From: Chloroflexota bacterium
GTDB taxonomy: Bacteria > Chloroflexota > UBA11872
NCBI GenBank assembly: GCA_026707185.1
Contig: JAPOXI010000104.1
Span: forward strand, 1 to 37,865
Length of the DNA: 37,865 nucleotides
Reading direction: 5' to 3'
Within the stretch, counting starts at the first letter, position 1, and the number at the start of each line of letters is the position of its first letter. The notes under the pieces are model-generated. The model was not told the DNA's origin. It did no database searches and saw nothing but the letters and a program-made list of their open reading frames with translations. This document shows positions 14,594 through 21,667 of the stretch, piece after piece. The position numbers were made by a program, and so were the translations under genes.

Positions 14594-15985
14594 GTGAACG
14601 ACATCGCGGAGCCAGCCTGGGCGCACGATCCGCGCGCTTTGCGCGGACGTCGCGTGGTGGTTATGGGGCTGGGCGTGCAGAGCGGCGGGCTGGGGGTGGC
14701 CACCTTCATGCGCGACCACGGCGCCGAGCTGGTGGTGACGGACCTTCGCACGGAAGCCGAACTGGCGCCCAGCTTGGCGGCGCTGGGCACCCGCGGTGTG
14801 CGCTACGTGCTGGGACGGCACGAGATCGGCGACTTCGAGCGCGCGGAGATCGTGGTGCGCAATCCGGCGGTGCGGGCGGGCTCGCCCTTTCTGCGGGCTG
14901 CTCGCGACGCCGGGGCATACCTTGAGATGGAGTTCACGCTGTTTCTGCGCTGGTGCCGACAGGCGCGCGTGATCGGCGTGACCGGCACGCGCGGCAAGAC
15001 CACCACCGCCACGGCGCTGCACGCGATGCTCGTGGCGGGCGGGGCGCGGGCGCTGCTGGCCGGCAACATGCGCGTGTCGGCCCTGGCGCGACTGCACGAG
15101 ATCGAGCCGGCTTCCACCGTGGTTCTGGAGTTGTCCAGCGCCCAGTTGGAGGGGCTGGCCGGTACCGGGCTGCGCACGCGCGGCGCCATCGTGACCAACC
15201 TGATGGCCGATCACCTGGACCGGTACGCCGACATGCTGGCCTACGCGGAGGCCAAGCTGTCATTGGTGGCCAATCAGCGTGCGGGGGACTGGGCCGTGAT
15301 CCCGGAGGGGGGCGGCTGGGCGGACTGGTTCGCGGCGCGGGCGGGCGCCACGGTTGTCCGGCCGGACCTCAGGCGCGCGCCGCCGGGGTGGCCGGACGCC
15401 CGTGTTTCAGGCCGCCACAACCGCGCCAACCTGGCGCTGGCGGCGGCGGCGGCCCGGCAGGCCGGGGTGGACGAGATCGCGATCGAACGCGCCGTCCGCG
15501 GCTTTGGCGGCGTTTCGGCGCGCCAGGAAATGGTTGGAACGATCGACGGCATCCGCGCCGTCAACGACACGACGGCAACCACGCCGGAGGCCGCGCTGGC
15601 TGCGCTGGCCGCCGTGCCGGGACCCTGGGTGCTGATCGCCGGCGGTTCCGACAAGCGCCTGGACTTTGCGCCCCTGGCTGCGCGGCTGCGCGCGACCGCT
15701 GGATTGCGCGGCGTGGTGCTGCTGCCTGGCGCCGGCACCGACCGGCTGCTGCCGCTGCTGGACGGTTGCCGGGTTGATACCGTCGCGGACATGGCGCAGG
15801 CCGTGGACCGCGCCCTGGCATTGGCCCGGCCAGGCGACGCGCTGCTGCTCTCGCCGGCCTGCGCTTCGTTTGGCCTGTTCGCGAACGAATTCGACCGGGG
15901 CGATCAGTTCGTCGCTCGTCTGCGGCAACTCGGACTGCAGCCGCCGGCTCGGCCGCGGGCCGGGGCAGATCCCGACGGCGGATGA
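14594..15985 (+). CDS. murD: UDP-N-acetylmuramoyl-L-alanine--D-glutamate ligase
   Basis: MurD adds D-glutamate to UDP-MurNAc-L-Ala with ATP in the cytoplasmic phase of peptidoglycan synthesis. Seen: N-terminal Rossmann-like V-V-V-M-G-L-G-V-Q-S-G-G; P-loop G-V-T-G-T-R-G-K-T-T-T (Lys135); central N-L-M-A-D-H-L-D-R; S-G-R-H-N-R-A-N-L-A-L-A; N-D-T-T-A-T-T-P-E-A; C-terminal G-G-S-D-K-R-L-D-F and L-S-P-A-C-A-S-F-G-L-F. Length is 463 residues, normal. GTG start 14594 follows AGGCGGGA. The gene stands alone, outside any mra/dcw cluster, which is uncommon. This, together with VanW, indicates a lineage that still makes or once made peptidoglycan. Confidence 0.96.
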   Translation: MNDIAEPAWAHDPRALRGRRVVVMGLGVQSGGLGVATFMRDHGAELVVTDLRTEAELAPSLAALGTRGVRYVLGRHEIGDFERAEIVVRNPAVRAGSPFLRAARDAGAYLEMEFTLFLRWCRQARVIGVTGTRGKTTTATALHAMLVAGGARALLAGNMRVSALARLHEIEPASTVVLELSSAQLEGLAGTGLRTRGAIVTNLMADHLDRYADMLAYAEAKLSLVANQRAGDWAVIPEGGGWADWFAARAGATVVRPDLRRAPPGWPDARVSGRHNRANLALAAAAARQAGVDEIAIERAVRGFGGVSARQEMVGTIDGIRAVNDTTATTPEAALAALAAVPGPWVLIAGGSDKRLDFAPLAARLRATAGLRGVVLLPGAGTDRLLPLLDGCRVDTVADMAQAVDRALALARPGDALLLSPACASFGLFANEFDRGDQFVARLRQLGLQPPARPRAGADPDGG

Positions 15986-16045
15986 CATCCGCATAATGAG
16001 ATCAACCGGCGGGCCGGCCGGCTCACGTTGCGTGGAGGCCCACAG

Positions 16046-16783
16046 CTGAGCGTGCTCATCATCGCCGACGTGCACGGCAACCTGCCCGCGCTGGAGGCTG
16101 TGCTGGCGGACGCGGGAACGGTGGATGAGATCTGGTCGCTGGGCGATCTGGTCGGATACGGACCTCAGCCGAATGACGTGGTGCAGTTACTGCGCTCGCA
16201 GCCATTCCGCTCGCTGGCGGGCAATCATGACTGGGGGGCCACCGGCCAAGCCGACCTGTCGGTATTCAACGCCGACGCCCGCGCCGCCTGCCAATGGACC
16301 GACCAAGTGCTGGAGCACGAGACGCGTGAGTACCTGGTGGGACTGGAGGTCTCGTCGGTCTTTGGGTCGGTGCACGTGGCCCACGGCAGTCCGCGCGAGC
16401 CGCTCTGGGAGTATCTGACGAACGTGCGCCTGGCTGAGATCAACTTCGGTTACTTCGGCACGCAGGTGTGCATGGTGGGCCATACGCATGTGCCGATCAC
16501 CTTTCGCTGGCGCGAAGGTGTGCACGGCGTCGGGGCCTTTTCCGCGTCCGTGCCCAGCGATGGCGACGCGATCGATCCAGGCGCCGACCGCCTGATCTTC
16601 AACCCCGGCAGCGTGGGGCAGCCGCGGGACGGCGATCCGCGTGCGGCCTATGCGCAATACGAGCCGGCCACCGGCCGCTTTACGTTCCACCGGGTCGCCT
16701 ATGACATTGCGGCCACGCAGGCGGCCATGCGGGCGGCGGGCCTGCCCGAGCGGCTGGCGTTCCGGCTGCAGTACGGCTCCTAG
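16046..16783 (+). CDS. Calcineurin-like metallophosphoesterase (CTG start proposed)
   Basis: A 245-residue phosphoesterase of the YfcE/MJ0936-like group. Metal-binding motifs in order: I-A-D-V-H-G-N (D-x-H), S-L-G-D-L-V-G-Y-G-P (G-D), A-G-N-H-D-W (G-N-H-D/E), and M-V-G-H-T-H-V-P (G-H-x-H). F-N-P-G-S-V-G-Q-P-R-D near the end is typical. The substrate is not predictable. The start: GGAGG (16034-16038) lies seven bases before CTG 16046, the ideal spacing, while GTG 16052 is 13 bases away and TTG 16028 lies before the site. CTG is therefore the most likely start, giving M-S-V-L-I-I-A-D-V-H. Confidence 0.9.
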   Translation: MSVLIIADVHGNLPALEAVLADAGTVDEIWSLGDLVGYGPQPNDVVQLLRSQPFRSLAGNHDWGATGQADLSVFNADARAACQWTDQVLEHETREYLVGLEVSSVFGSVHVAHGSPREPLWEYLTNVRLAEINFGYFGTQVCMVGHTHVPITFRWREGVHGVGAFSASVPSDGDAIDPGADRLIFNPGSVGQPRDGDPRAAYAQYEPATGRFTFHRVAYDIAATQAAMRAAGLPERLAFRLQYGS

Positions 16784-16786
16784 GCG

Positions 16787-16816
16787 TTCGGCCACGGAAT
16801 TCGGCGGGGCTATACT
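16787..16816 (+). promoter_or_regulatory. Candidate promoter of the small RNA/SWIM leader
   Basis: A good -10 box TATACT (16811-16816) with a weak -35 TTCGGC (16787-16792) and 18-base spacer. Start expected near 16823, which is the A of an ATG; the following short frame encodes M-N-R-G-S-A-L and then stops. Confidence 0.4.
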
Positions 16817-16822
16817 CGGTGT

Positions 16823-16905
16823 ATGAACCGAGGGTCGGCGCTGTGAGGGGGCGGCCGTCGGTTCGCGTGGCGTGATGCGCCCGGCCTGTTTGGCCGGGCG
16901 TTTTT
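16823..16905 (+). ncRNA. Candidate small RNA or attenuated leader upstream of the SWIM gene
   Basis: Between the TATACT box and an intrinsic terminator lies about 83 bases. GAACCGA near the 5' end pairs with TCGGTTC about 30 bases on (perfect 7-base stem), followed by the terminator hairpin. The SWIM gene begins 38 bases after the terminator with its own strong ribosome-binding site, so this may be a free small RNA or a regulated leader. No known RNA family was recognised. Confidence 0.4.
16878..16905 (+). terminator. Intrinsic terminator
   Basis: CGCCCGGCC (16878-16886), loop TGTTT, GGCCGGGCG (16892-16900), then five T residues. A perfect nine-base GC stem plus U-run. It lies 94 bases after the metallophosphoesterase stop, so it may also end that transcript. 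Confidence 0.8.
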
Positions 16906-16942
16906 GGTTTCGGCGCGGCCGTGCCGCCGAGGAGGTTCCAGG

Positions 16943-17200
16943 GTGCAATCCAGCCTGATCAGCAAGGTGCAGAAAGCGCATCAATACGCCAGCGAGCCGG
17001 AACGCGTGCACGTGGAGTCACTGCGCGTCAGGTTCGACGGCGACAACAGTAGTCACGTCATTACCTACGCTGACGGATCCTGGACCTGCGACTGCGAGTT
17101 TTTCCAGGGCTGGCGCACCTGCAGCCACACGATGGCGTTGCCCAAGCTGATGAGCGACATGGTGGAAGCGCCGGCCGCGCGGGGGTTTGCCACCGTCTAA
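16943..17200 (+). CDS. Small SWIM zinc-finger protein
   Basis: An 85-residue protein with a SWIM motif: C-D-C-E-F-F-Q-G-W-R-T-C-S-H, i.e. CxC, a spacer, then CxH, preceded by a typical V-I-T-Y-A-D-G-S-W-T beta strand. SWIM domains bind zinc and often mediate nucleic-acid or protein contacts. The N-terminal part (I-S-K-V-Q-K-A-H-Q-Y-A) is probably helical. GTG 16943 follows GAGGAGG (about 16929-16935) by seven bases; the longer frame from 16904 overlaps the terminator and is not needed. Small stand-alone SWIM proteins with this K-A-x-x-Y-A start occur in Chloroflexota, as I recall, with no known function. smpB lies 85 bases downstream on the same strand. Confidence 0.8.
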   Translation: MQSSLISKVQKAHQYASEPERVHVESLRVRFDGDNSSHVITYADGSWTCDCEFFQGWRTCSHTMALPKLMSDMVEAPAARGFATV

Positions 17201-17285
17201 GGCCGTTCTCCGACCGGCCGGCCACGGCAGAATGCGGATGCCGGGCCGCCGGGGCCTGGCACGCGCGAGCACGCAGCAGGACATC

Positions 17286-17777
17286 GTGGCACGAAAGCGG
17301 CGCAAACGCCGGGCGGACCGCACGCCAAGCCCGTCGGGTCAACGAACGGTCGCCGTCAATCGCCGCGCGCGCCGCGACTACGAGGTGCTGGACACGCTGA
17401 CGGCCGGAATCGAACTGCGAGGGTCCGAGATCAAGAGCATCCGCAACGGATCCGTCAGCCTGGCGCAGGGCTTTGTAAGCGTGGAAGAGGGCGAGGCTTT
17501 CCTGCGCGACGTGCACATCGCCCGCTACAAGCCGGCGGCGCAGGCCAACCACGATCCCGACCGGCCGCGCCGCCTGCTGTTGCACCGCGCTGAGATCGAT
17601 TCGCTGGCTGGTCACGTCAACGCCAAGGGGCGCACGGCCATCCCGTTGCGACTGTTCCTGGCGCGCGGCTGGGCCAAGCTGGAAATTGGACTGGTGCGCG
17701 GGCTGCGACGGTACGATAATCGGGAGAAGATTCGAGCGCGCGAAGCGCAGCGGCAAATCGCTCGTTACGTGCGCTAA
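17286..17777 (+). CDS. smpB: SsrA-binding protein SmpB
   Basis: SmpB binds tmRNA and brings it to stalled ribosomes for trans-translation. Typical segments: V-A-V-N-R-R-A-R-R-D-Y-E-V-L-D-T, G-I-E-L-R-G-S-E-I-K-S-I-R-N-G, and the C-terminal R-R-Y-D-N-R-E-K-I-R-A-R-E. GTG 17286 with an AGGA just upstream gives 163 residues; the longer frame back to 17187 overlaps the SWIM gene and adds non-conserved sequence. The first 20 residues are a basic tail. ssrA starts 12 bases after the stop, so protein and RNA partner are linked. Confidence 0.97.
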   Translation: MARKRRKRRADRTPSPSGQRTVAVNRRARRDYEVLDTLTAGIELRGSEIKSIRNGSVSLAQGFVSVEEGEAFLRDVHIARYKPAAQANHDPDRPRRLLLHRAEIDSLAGHVNAKGRTAIPLRLFLARGWAKLEIGLVRGLRRYDNREKIRAREAQRQIARYVR

Positions 17778-17789
17778 CGTCTTCGCCTC

Positions 17790-18145
17790 GGGGATGACGG
17801 GTTTTGACAGAGCCCCGAAGTCCGATGCTGCAGGTCGAGCCTGCCGGGGAGCTCGTAAATCCCCCTGGCAATCAAGTAACTGGCGAAGAGCAAACGCTCC
17901 CGCTCGCGGCTTAAGCCCCGCGACGTCCGGCCGGCCCGTCCCTAGCGGGGCGTTCCGGGCGCAAGGAATCTAGGGTGCGTCGGTCAAGGCGCCCGCGTAG
18001 ACCGACTAAGACACGCGGGCTGGTCGTGCGCCGTTGCGGCCGGATAGTGACGCCACGGCGAGACTTTAAGCGTCCGGCTAAACCTGTAGACGCATCGGGG
18101 TGACCGGCTCTGGACGGGGCGTTCAACTCGCCCCCATCTCCACCA
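17790..18145 (+). ncRNA. ssrA: Transfer-messenger RNA (tmRNA)
   Basis: The 5' end GGGGATG pairs with CATCTCC at the 3' end (one G-U), followed by an encoded ACCA ending at 18145. The region after the acceptor stem reads ACGGGTTTTGACAG, close to the conserved GGTTTCGACAG. The T-arm GGGGCGTTCAACTCGCCCC is near the 3' end. The tag frame is at 17882-17914: GGC as resume codon, then G-E-E-Q-T-L-P-L-A-A and TAA. The -L-A-A end suits degradation by ClpXP. Total about 356 bases, a normal length. It lies 12 bases behind smpB. Confidence 0.96.
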
Positions 18146-18180
18146 GGTAGGCGACGGGCCGGCAGCGGCCCGCGGGTTGC

Positions 18181-19178
18181 GTCCGTACAATTCGCGCGGG
18201 AACGCGGCAATCAGCAATCAGTAGGTGGCGCGCGTCACAAAACGCTTCACGAGTTCGGGCTACCTGGTCCGCGATGCCAAGGTGCTGCTGGTCAACCATC
18301 GAAAGTTTCAGCTTTGGCTGCCTATTGGCGGGCACATCGAGCCGGACGAGGACCCGGTTGAGGCGCTGTACCGGGAAGTACGCGAGGAGACTGGCTTCCA
18401 AGTCGAGATTGTGGCTGAGCGACCCGGGATCCAACGCGTGGGGACAACCGGCCTGCCGGCGCCGGTGGCGCTGCTGATGTATGACATTCGGCCAGGACCG
18501 GTGCTCGTCGACTTGATCTATTTCGTCCGTCCGGTCGGCGGGGCGCAACGGCTGGCCGCATTCGAGCACCGCGCGATGCGCTGGTTTGACCGCGAGGCGT
18601 TGTGCCACCCCTGCATTCCCGACAACGTGCGCTTGCTGGGCACCCAGGCGATCGACCGCATTGGGCACAGCCCACCGCCGCCGTCCGTACAATCCGCGCA
18701 GGAATGCGGCAGTCAGCGGGTGGCAGGCGTCGACAAACACTTCACCAGCACGGGATTCCTGGTCCGCGACGGCAAGGTCCTGCTGGTCAACCATCGCAAG
18801 TTGCGCATGTGGCTGCCGTTTGGCGGGCACATCGAGCCCAACGAAGATCCTGTTGAGGCGCTGCACCGCGAGGCGCGCGAGGAAACGGGGTTCGAAATCG
18901 AGATCGTGGCCGAGCAACCCGAGATCCACCAGCGTGGGGTTCACGTGCTGCCGGCGCCCGAAACGATCCTGTTGGAGGACATCGGACCTGGCCACGTCCA
19001 CATCGACCTGATCTACTTCGTGCGCCCGGTCGGCGGAGCGCAGCGGCTGGCATCGAACGAGCACAGCGAGATGCGCTGGTTCGACCGCGAGGCGCTGCAC
19101 GACGACGTCATTACCGCCGATGTACGGTTGCTTGGGACGCAGGCTATCGACCGAATCGAGGGTCGTCATGGAGCCTGA
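18181..19178 (+). repeat. Tandem duplication of about 500 bases, two Nudix copies
   Basis: Copy 1 begins at 18181 and copy 2 at 18683, both with GTCCGTACAAT followed by nearly the same 30 bases before the coding similarity starts. The protein copies are about 70% identical over 146 residues (counted by eye, 102 of 146). The repeated unit includes non-coding DNA upstream of the first gene copy, with a TACAAT box (18186-18191 and 18688-18693), which in copy 2 is now translated. Confidence 0.85.
18225..19178 (+). CDS. Double Nudix hydrolase, product of tandem duplication and fusion
   Basis: Two complete Nudix domains in one 317-residue chain. The Nudix boxes (G-x5-E-x7-R-E-U-x-E-E-x-G-U) are at residues 36-58 and 201-223 and all catalytic residues are kept in both, so both may be active. 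Nudix enzymes hydrolyse nucleoside diphosphates linked to other groups; the substrate is unknown. D-L-I-Y-F-V-R-P-V-G-G-A-Q-R-L is shared by both copies. The start GTG 18225 lacks an obvious Shine-Dalgarno; it might be leaderless or start elsewhere nearby. Copy 2 keeps its own GTG (18720) in frame, so a second, shorter product is possible. The linker (about residues 147-165) is former upstream DNA. The stop overlaps the next gene's start by 11 bases. Confidence 0.9.
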   Translation: MARVTKRFTSSGYLVRDAKVLLVNHRKFQLWLPIGGHIEPDEDPVEALYREVREETGFQVEIVAERPGIQRVGTTGLPAPVALLMYDIRPGPVLVDLIYFVRPVGGAQRLAAFEHRAMRWFDREALCHPCIPDNVRLLGTQAIDRIGHSPPPPSVQSAQECGSQRVAGVDKHFTSTGFLVRDGKVLLVNHRKLRMWLPFGGHIEPNEDPVEALHREAREETGFEIEIVAEQPEIHQRGVHVLPAPETILLEDIGPGHVHIDLIYFVRPVGGAQRLASNEHSEMRWFDREALHDDVITADVRLLGTQAIDRIEGRHGA

Positions 19179-19734
19179 TCCGGCGCCGCTTGACGCCGGG
19201 TCCCGCCGCTGGCGGTTGAGCACGGGCGTGGACAAAAACGCGTTGTACCTGTTGGCGGGCGGCGTGGCGATGTTGGGGGTCTTTGCCCTCATGCGGGCCC
19301 TGGGCAATCCGGCGGACTCCCCGGGGCGCTCGATCAACCTGGCCACCGCGCTCGCCCTGTTCGCGGTGGTGCCTTTTGTCGTCGCCATTTACCGGGCGGC
19401 GCGTGACGGATTCGTCGAGCTGCGCGCGACCGACCTGTATCTGCGGGTGGGCTTCCTGGTGGATACCGCGATTCCCTACGCCGACATCGACCTGGTGGGC
19501 GGGCCGATCGCTCGGCCCCGGTCAAACTATGGCGTCTCACCCTCGTATCGACGGGGCGAGTTCAGCCTGGGGCGCCTGGAACGGGCGGTGGAAGTGAGCC
19601 TGCGCCAACGGGTGCGCATGGGGACGCCCTGGCTGTTTCCGTTCCTGCGGGTGGACCGGGTCTGGCTGGGCGTGGCCGAGCCGGAGCAGTTGATCGCCGA
19701 ACTGCGCCAGCGAATGCACGAAGCCCAGGCATGA
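19168..19734 (+). CDS. Small membrane protein with two predicted helices and a PH-like cytosolic part
   Basis: 188 residues, unrecognised family. Two hydrophobic segments (about residues 27-48 and 60-80) form a hairpin in the membrane. The soluble part that follows (F-V-E-L-R-A-T-D-L-Y-L-R-V-G-F-L-V-D, then I-P-Y-A-D-I-D-L-V-G-G) resembles bacterial PH-like domains seen behind such hairpins, where I-P-Y-x-D-I is common. ATG 19168 overlaps the end of the Nudix gene by 11 bases, and its TGA overlaps the next ATG (ATGA), so the three genes form one operon. Function is unknown. Confidence 0.7.
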   Translation: MEPDPAPLDAGSRRWRLSTGVDKNALYLLAGGVAMLGVFALMRALGNPADSPGRSINLATALALFAVVPFVVAIYRAARDGFVELRATDLYLRVGFLVDTAIPYADIDLVGGPIARPRSNYGVSPSYRRGEFSLGRLERAVEVSLRQRVRMGTPWLFPFLRVDRVWLGVAEPEQLIAELRQRMHEAQA

Positions 19735-20639
19735 GACGAACCGCGGGCATTGCCCTGGCCGTGGCGATGTCGATGGCCTTGCTGGCAACCGGGGCCGTTA
19801 TTGCCGTGACGGATGCCCAAGTCGCGCGCGGGGCGGCGGTCTTCGAGCAATCCTGCGCGACCTGCCACGGACCGAGCGGCAATGACGGCTTCGCAACCCC
19901 GCTGCTCGGCACCGGCACCCTGGTGCGCTTTGCCACCACGCGCGAGTTGTACGACTACACCAGCGCCACGATGCCGCTGGCCGCCGAGGGGTCGTTGACG
20001 GAGCGGCAGTACCTGGACGTTACCGCCTGGCTGCTGGCTGCGCGAGGCCGGGCTACCGGCGCCACCGAACTGTCGCTGGCCACGCTGGACGAGACCCCGC
20101 TGCATGCCGGAGCCATGACCACGCCAACCGCCGCGCCCGCGTCGACGGCTACCCCAACCGCGACGCCCACGCCGGCGACCACGCCAACCGCGACGCCGGC
20201 GCCGCAGGGGTGGCCGACGACCTGCGTCGATCTGAACGACATCGTCGAGGCGCATCTGGGTAACGACGACAACGTGGGCATCTATCAGCGTGTTTTTGGC
20301 GACCAGGCCGAGCAGGGCTGTCAGAACGACCACCGGGACGACGTGCGCGGGGTCTTCGGCTGGGCCTCTGATCAAACGGCGCCATCCGCGGATGCAGGAA
20401 CACAGGATCTAGCGTGGCCGACCGATTGCGTGGATCTGAACGATATCGTGGAGAACCACCTTGGCAATCACGGCAACGTGGAGATCTATCAGCGCACGTT
20501 CGGCGACCAGGCCGAGACCGCCTGCCGGAACGATCATCGGGAGGATGTGCGCGGGGTATTCGGGTGGGCGTTTGGCGACACGACATCCAGCGCGGCTGGA
20601 CTGCCGCTGTCCACGGACGAAGTCGTGGCGCGTTATTAG
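19731..20639 (+). CDS. Exported cytochrome c with two copies of an unknown Cys-containing domain
   Basis: Signal peptide or anchor (residues 1-25); cytochrome c domain with heme motif C-A-T-C-H (42-46) and likely distal ligand Met81 (T-M-P-L-A-A-E-G); Thr/Pro-rich linker (about 129-160); then two repeats (161-212 and 229-280), identical at about 42 of 52 positions. Each repeat runs from W-P-T to G-V-F-G-W-A with C-V-D-L-N-D-I-V, I-Y-Q-R-x-F-G-D-Q-A-E, one further Cys, and N-D-H-R. Two Cys per repeat might form a disulfide outside the cell. I cannot name this domain. The gene starts by ATGA overlap with the membrane protein. A role in extracytoplasmic electron transfer is inferred from the heme motif only. 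Confidence 0.85.
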   Translation: MRRTAGIALAVAMSMALLATGAVIAVTDAQVARGAAVFEQSCATCHGPSGNDGFATPLLGTGTLVRFATTRELYDYTSATMPLAAEGSLTERQYLDVTAWLLAARGRATGATELSLATLDETPLHAGAMTTPTAAPASTATPTATPTPATTPTATPAPQGWPTTCVDLNDIVEAHLGNDDNVGIYQRVFGDQAEQGCQNDHRDDVRGVFGWASDQTAPSADAGTQDLAWPTDCVDLNDIVENHLGNHGNVEIYQRTFGDQAETACRNDHREDVRGVFGWAFGDTTSSAAGLPLSTDEVVARY

Positions 20640-20694
20640 AGCTGTTCGTGAGTCAGACATACACGCCCGAGCGCATTGATCGCGACGGATCGTT

Positions 20695-21660
20695 GTGAGC
20701 CCGGCGACCGAAACCGGCAGCGGCCTCACCGGCCTGCTGTGCGTCGGCAGCACGGTGGTGGACGTCAATATCCAGGGGCTCACACGCTTCCCGTTGCCGG
20801 ACGTGGAATTCACGGACGTAAGCGACGTGGCTCACGAAGACCCGGCTCGCCTGCTGCTGGGCGGCACGGCCGCCAATACGGCGATGGTGTACGCCGGGCT
20901 GACTGGCGCCTGCCAGTTGGGCGGGGTGCTGGGCGCCGATCCGTTCGGCGACTTCCTGGCCGCCGGTCTCGCCGATCACGGGGTCGAGGTGCTGGGCAAA
21001 CGCGCCGGCAGCACGGCCACGCACACCATTGCTTTGGGCGTGGACGGCCGCCGGCAGGCCTACTGGTATGCGGGACCGCCGCTTGACCCCGAGCCGTTGC
21101 TGGCCGCCTGGGATCCGGGGCACGTGTACCTGTCCGGGATCAACCTGTGCTTCCAGCGACCGCTGACGGACGCGGCGTGCGCGTTTGGGCGGGCCGCTCG
21201 AGCCGCAGGCGCGCGGGCGGCGCTGGATATCGGCCAGGGTGGCCCAGGCGCGTTGGATTTCGACGAAATCACGGCGATTGGCGCCGAGATGGACTTGCTG
21301 ATCGGGAGCCGGGCCGAGTTCGCGGCGGCGCTGGGTTGCGAGTACGCGGAAGGACGCGCGCGACTGCGCGAGCGGTTCTCCGGTCCGGTGGTGGTCAAGC
21401 AGGGTGCGGGCGGCAGCTTGCTGGATCCGGGACCAGGCCAGGAACCGCGACTCGTGGCTGGCTTCAAGGTCCAGGCCGTCAACCCGATCGGCGCCGGGGA
21501 CGCCTTTGCCGGCGGCCTGCTGAGCGCCTGGCTGGCCGGCACCGACCTGGAGGCGGCCTGCCGCCGCGGCAACGCCGCCGGGGCCGTCTCGGTAAGATCA
21601 GCGGGCGGCCCGCAGGATGTCACCAAAGCCGCCGTGGACCGGCTGGAGCGGGAAGGCTAG
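20695..21660 (+). CDS. PfkB-family carbohydrate kinase
   Basis: Ribokinase-fold sugar or nucleoside kinase, 321 residues. Motif 1: L-L-G-G-T-A-A-N-T-A; motif 2 with the catalytic Asp: N-P-I-G-A-G-D-A-F-A-G-G-L-L. The N-terminal V-G-S-T-V-V-D-V-N is typical. The substrate is not predictable. GTG 20695 is the start. It lies 55 bases after the cytochrome gene and eight bases before the first dioxygenase gene, so it is probably cotranscribed with the dioxygenases. Confidence 0.92.
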   Translation: MSPATETGSGLTGLLCVGSTVVDVNIQGLTRFPLPDVEFTDVSDVAHEDPARLLLGGTAANTAMVYAGLTGACQLGGVLGADPFGDFLAAGLADHGVEVLGKRAGSTATHTIALGVDGRRQAYWYAGPPLDPEPLLAAWDPGHVYLSGINLCFQRPLTDAACAFGRAARAAGARAALDIGQGGPGALDFDEITAIGAEMDLLIGSRAEFAAALGCEYAEGRARLRERFSGPVVVKQGAGGSLLDPGPGQEPRLVAGFKVQAVNPIGAGDAFAGGLLSAWLAGTDLEAACRRGNAAGAVSVRSAGGPQDVTKAAVDRLEREG

Positions 21661-21667
21661 GAACCCA

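Noticed and set aside
18123..19388. 421-codon minus-strand frame over the Nudix gene
   Set aside because: Shadow of the duplicated Nudix copies; it also runs into tmRNA.
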